The position numbers were made by a program, and so were the translations under genes. DNA of 7,713 bases from Faecousia sp. (GTDB lineage: Bacteria; Bacillota; Clostridia; Oscillospirales; Oscillospiraceae), in the NCBI GenBank assembly GCA_029258495.1, contig JARHYV010000293.1:1-7713 (forward strand). Direction: 5' to 3'. This document shows, one piece after another, positions 6,283 to 7,713 of the stretch. The notes beneath the pieces are model-generated. The model was not told the origin of the DNA. It saw nothing but the letters and a program-made list of their open reading frames with translations, and made no database searches. Each line of letters starts with the position of its first letter. The stretch's first letter is position 1.

Positions 6283-6438
6283 TCAGATGCGTGAGAATTC
6301 GTAGTTACTGAAAATCAGCCTGTCGCCAAGATCAATTCCCTCCGGCAGCAGAGCAATCGCAACTTCTGATTCAACATTGGTGATATCATAACGGATCGTG
6401 GCATAGTCGCCCCGAATGTCGATTACAGTACACAGCAT
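6283..6438 (-). CDS. Small 51-residue protein of unknown function, HypC-like beta-barrel pattern
   Basis: This ORF starts at ATG 6438, has a full AGGAGG (6451-6446) 7 bases upstream and stops at TGA 6283. The product begins MLCTVIDIRGDYATI and ends LGDRLIFSNYEFSRI. It alternates hydrophobic and charged residues in short stretches, as in a small beta-barrel. The order (Cys near the N-terminus, V-x-x-I-x-G-D-Y-A-x-I, then EVAIALLPEG, then LGDRLIF) resembles HypC/HupF hydrogenase-maturation chaperones (MC...V..I.G..A.V...V...L....GD.VLVH.GFA). However, it is shorter, Cys is at position 3 rather than 2, and no hydrogenase genes are in view. The similarity is by eye and may reflect only a shared fold. 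It has no signal peptide or membrane segment. It lies 74 bases after the PFOR gene, behind that gene's terminator, and is followed by its own. Coding status is well supported by the ribosome binding site and flanking terminators; function is unknown. Confidence 0.8.
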   Translation of the reverse strand: MLCTVIDIRGDYATIRYDITNVESEVAIALLPEGIDLGDRLIFSNYEFSRI

Positions 6439-6460
6439 CGGAAATCCTCCTATTATAAAA

Positions 6461-6488
6461 ATTCGCCCCTGGTGACCCAGGGGCGAAT
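6461..6488 (-). terminator. Intrinsic terminator downstream of the PFOR gene
   Basis: A perfect 12-bp stem (ATTCGCCCCTGG at 6461-6472 and its complement at 6477-6488) closes a 4-base loop. On the minus strand it is followed by TTTTATAATA, a U-rich tract extending the stem's own TT end. It lies 24 bases after the PFOR stop and only 9 bases before the AGGAGG of the small gene at 6438, so the small gene may depend on incomplete termination here. Confidence 0.92.
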
Positions 6489-6512
6489 AAAGTTATTGAA
6501 GTGTGTCAGGAA

Positions 6513-7713
6513 TTAGTCCTTGTACAGCTCAACCAGCTTAACCAGATGCTCGTAACGCTCCTTAGCGGCAGCCTCGTTCTTGGCGAACAGCTCGGATGCA
6601 CGCTCGGGGAATTCGCGAGTCAGACGGCTGTAACGAGCTTCGTTCATCAGGAATTCCTGATAGCCATCCTTGGGAGCCTTGGAGTCCAGAGTGAACTTGC
6701 CGGTTTCCTTGGTGGGATCGAAGCGGAACAGGTTCCAGTAACCGCACTCAACAGCCTTCTTCATCTCAGCCTGGCAGTTGGTCATGCCACCCTTGATAGA
6801 GTGCATCTCGCAGGGAGCGTAGCCGATGATCAGAGAAGGTCCGTTGTAAGCTTCAGCCTCGGTGATTGCCTTGATGGTCTGAGCGGGATTTGCGCCCATA
6901 GCGATCTGAGCAACATAGACATAGCCGTAGCTCCTAGCGATCTCAGACAGGGACTTCTTCTTGGTCTCCTTACCGGCAGCAGCAAACTGTGCAACCTGAC
7001 CGATGTTGGAAGCCTTAGAAGCCTGTCCACCGGTGTTGGAGTAAACTTCGGTATCGAAGACAAAGATGTTAACATCCATGTTGGAAGCCAGAACATGGTC
7101 AACACCGCCGAAGCCGATGTCGTATGCCCAGCCGTCACCACCGAAGATCCAGATGGACTTCTTGGACAGGTATTCCTTCTTGGACAGGATGTCCTTAACG
7201 GTGTCACAGCAGACATTTGCTTCCAGATTCTCAACCAGAGCCTTGGTAGCAGCCTTGTTTGCTTCGCCGTCGGTGAAGGTATCCAGCCAGTTCTGGCAAG
7301 CAGCCTTGCGCTCGTCGGAAGAGGTGGACTCCATGACGGCCTTGACCTTGTTGGCCAGAGACTCACGGATCACTGCCTGAGCAGCGTACATACCCAGACC
7401 ATGCTCGGCATTGTCCTCGAACAGGGAGTTAGACCATGCAGGACCATGACCGTCAGCATTTACGGTGTAGGGAGAGGTTGCAGCGGGACCGCCCCAGATG
7501 GAGGAACAGCCGGTTGCATTGGAGATATACATACGATCGCCGAACAGCTGAGTGACCAGACGAGCGTAGCTGGTTTCAGCACAGCCAGCACAAGCGCCGG
7601 AGAACTCCAGCAGAGGCTTGCGGAACTGAGAACCCTTGACGGTGTTATCCATCATGTCGGTCTTAGGCTCAACCTTTTCAACCATGTAGTTGAAGACCTT
7701 CTGCTCAGGCAGC
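6513..7713 (-). CDS. nifJ: Pyruvate:ferredoxin (flavodoxin) oxidoreductase, C-terminal part (5' end outside window)
   Basis: PFOR oxidises pyruvate and CoA to acetyl-CoA and CO2 and passes the electrons to ferredoxin, the central step of clostridial fermentation. The window holds the last 399 codons of an expected ~1170-1200; the frame stays open through the window edge (LPEQKVFNYM), so the ATG at 7685 is internal. This part is the thiamine diphosphate-binding domain and C-terminal tail. Cys41 and Cys44 (GACAGCAET) and Cys69 (NATGCSS) have exactly the spacing of proximal 4Fe-4S ligands C812, C815 and C840 of Desulfovibrio africanus PFOR, and Cys301 (YAPCEMHS) fits the fourth. The TPP/Mg motif is GDGW at 192-195 with Asn226 in YSNTGGQ. 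The tail ends soon after, without the long D. africanus extension. Codon use is narrow (for example CTG, AAG, GGT/GGC), as expected for a highly expressed gene. A strong terminator follows. Specificity for pyruvate rather than another 2-oxoacid is inferred from the single-chain form. Confidence 0.96.
   Translation of the reverse strand, partial: LPEQKVFNYMVEKVEPKTDMMDNTVKGSQFRKPLLEFSGACAGCAETSYARLVTQLFGDRMYISNATGCSSIWGGPAATSPYTVNADGHGPAWSNSLFEDNAEHGLGMYAAQAVIRESLANKVKAVMESTSSDERKAACQNWLDTFTDGEANKAATKALVENLEANVCCDTVKDILSKKEYLSKKSIWIFGGDGWAYDIGFGGVDHVLASNMDVNIFVFDTEVYSNTGGQASKASNIGQVAQFAAAGKETKKKSLSEIARSYGYVYVAQIAMGANPAQTIKAITEAEAYNGPSLIIGYAPCEMHSIKGGMTNCQAEMKKAVECGYWNLFRFDPTKETGKFTLDSKAPKDGYQEFLMNEARYSRLTREFPERASELFAKNEAAAKERYEHLVKLVELYKD

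Noticed and set aside
6452..6457. Perfect TATAAT on the minus strand upstream of the small gene
   Set aside because: It is part of the PFOR terminator U-tract, has no -35 element at 16-18 bases, and would start RNA at or after the ribosome binding site.
6830..7366. 178-codon alternate frame on the minus strand
   Set aside because: It is an out-of-frame shadow of the PFOR gene, rich in Ser, Pro, Leu and Arg, as biased codon use in a highly expressed gene produces.
1..7713. CRISPR array, tRNA, rRNA, insertion sequence, att site or riboswitch
   Set aside because: I saw no spaced direct repeats, cloverleaf, transposase or terminal inverted repeats; gaps between genes are under 300 bases and are explained by promoters and terminators.

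Overview
The window reads as ordinary core chromosome of an anaerobic, spore-forming Firmicute. A member of Clostridia is likely, probably an Oscillospirales/Ruminococcaceae-type gut organism. The evidence is a Firmicutes-type RpoC without the large enterobacterial trigger-loop insertion, a spoVAC spore gene, a pyruvate:ferredoxin oxidoreductase (PFOR), a short clostridial ferredoxin:thioredoxin reductase-like protein, and strong AGGAGG ribosome binding sites throughout. The genus assignment is inference. I see no mobile element, tRNA, rRNA, CRISPR array, riboswitch or phage gene.

Layout. Positions 1-1467 (+) hold the last 488 codons of rpoC, which ends at a strong hairpin terminator (1476-1509). 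Everything to the right is on the minus strand. cysK (1520-2449) converges on rpoC and has its own near-consensus promoter (2474-2502). A second hairpin (2557-2581) ends transcription from spoVAC (2707-3150). Upstream of spoVAC lies a tightly packed unit transcribed right to left: a DUF218/YdcF membrane protein (5400-6170), an M42 metallopeptidase (4367-5407), a tRNA-dihydrouridine synthase (3423-4367) and a 66-residue ferredoxin:thioredoxin reductase-like protein (3211-3411). These genes overlap or lie within 11 bases of each other and share a promoter at 6199-6227. spoVAC follows 60 bases later and may also have its own sigmaG-like forespore promoter.

At the right end is the C-terminal third of a PFOR gene (6513 to beyond 7713). 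It is followed by a terminator (6461-6488), then a 51-codon gene (6283-6438) that is easily missed, then another terminator (6256-6280). The small protein resembles the HypC/HupF beta-barrel pattern by eye but has no assigned function.

Functional links. PFOR makes reduced ferredoxin from pyruvate, and the mini-FTR-like protein is of a family that uses reduced ferredoxin to reduce thioredoxin. cysK makes cysteine. The four-gene unit otherwise mixes envelope, peptide and tRNA-modification functions with no obvious common pathway. I did not find a clear undescribed multi-gene system. The best leads are the small HypC-like gene behind the PFOR terminator, the orphan spoVAC with a palindrome over its promoter and ribosome binding site, and an 11-bp perfect inverted repeat inside dus.
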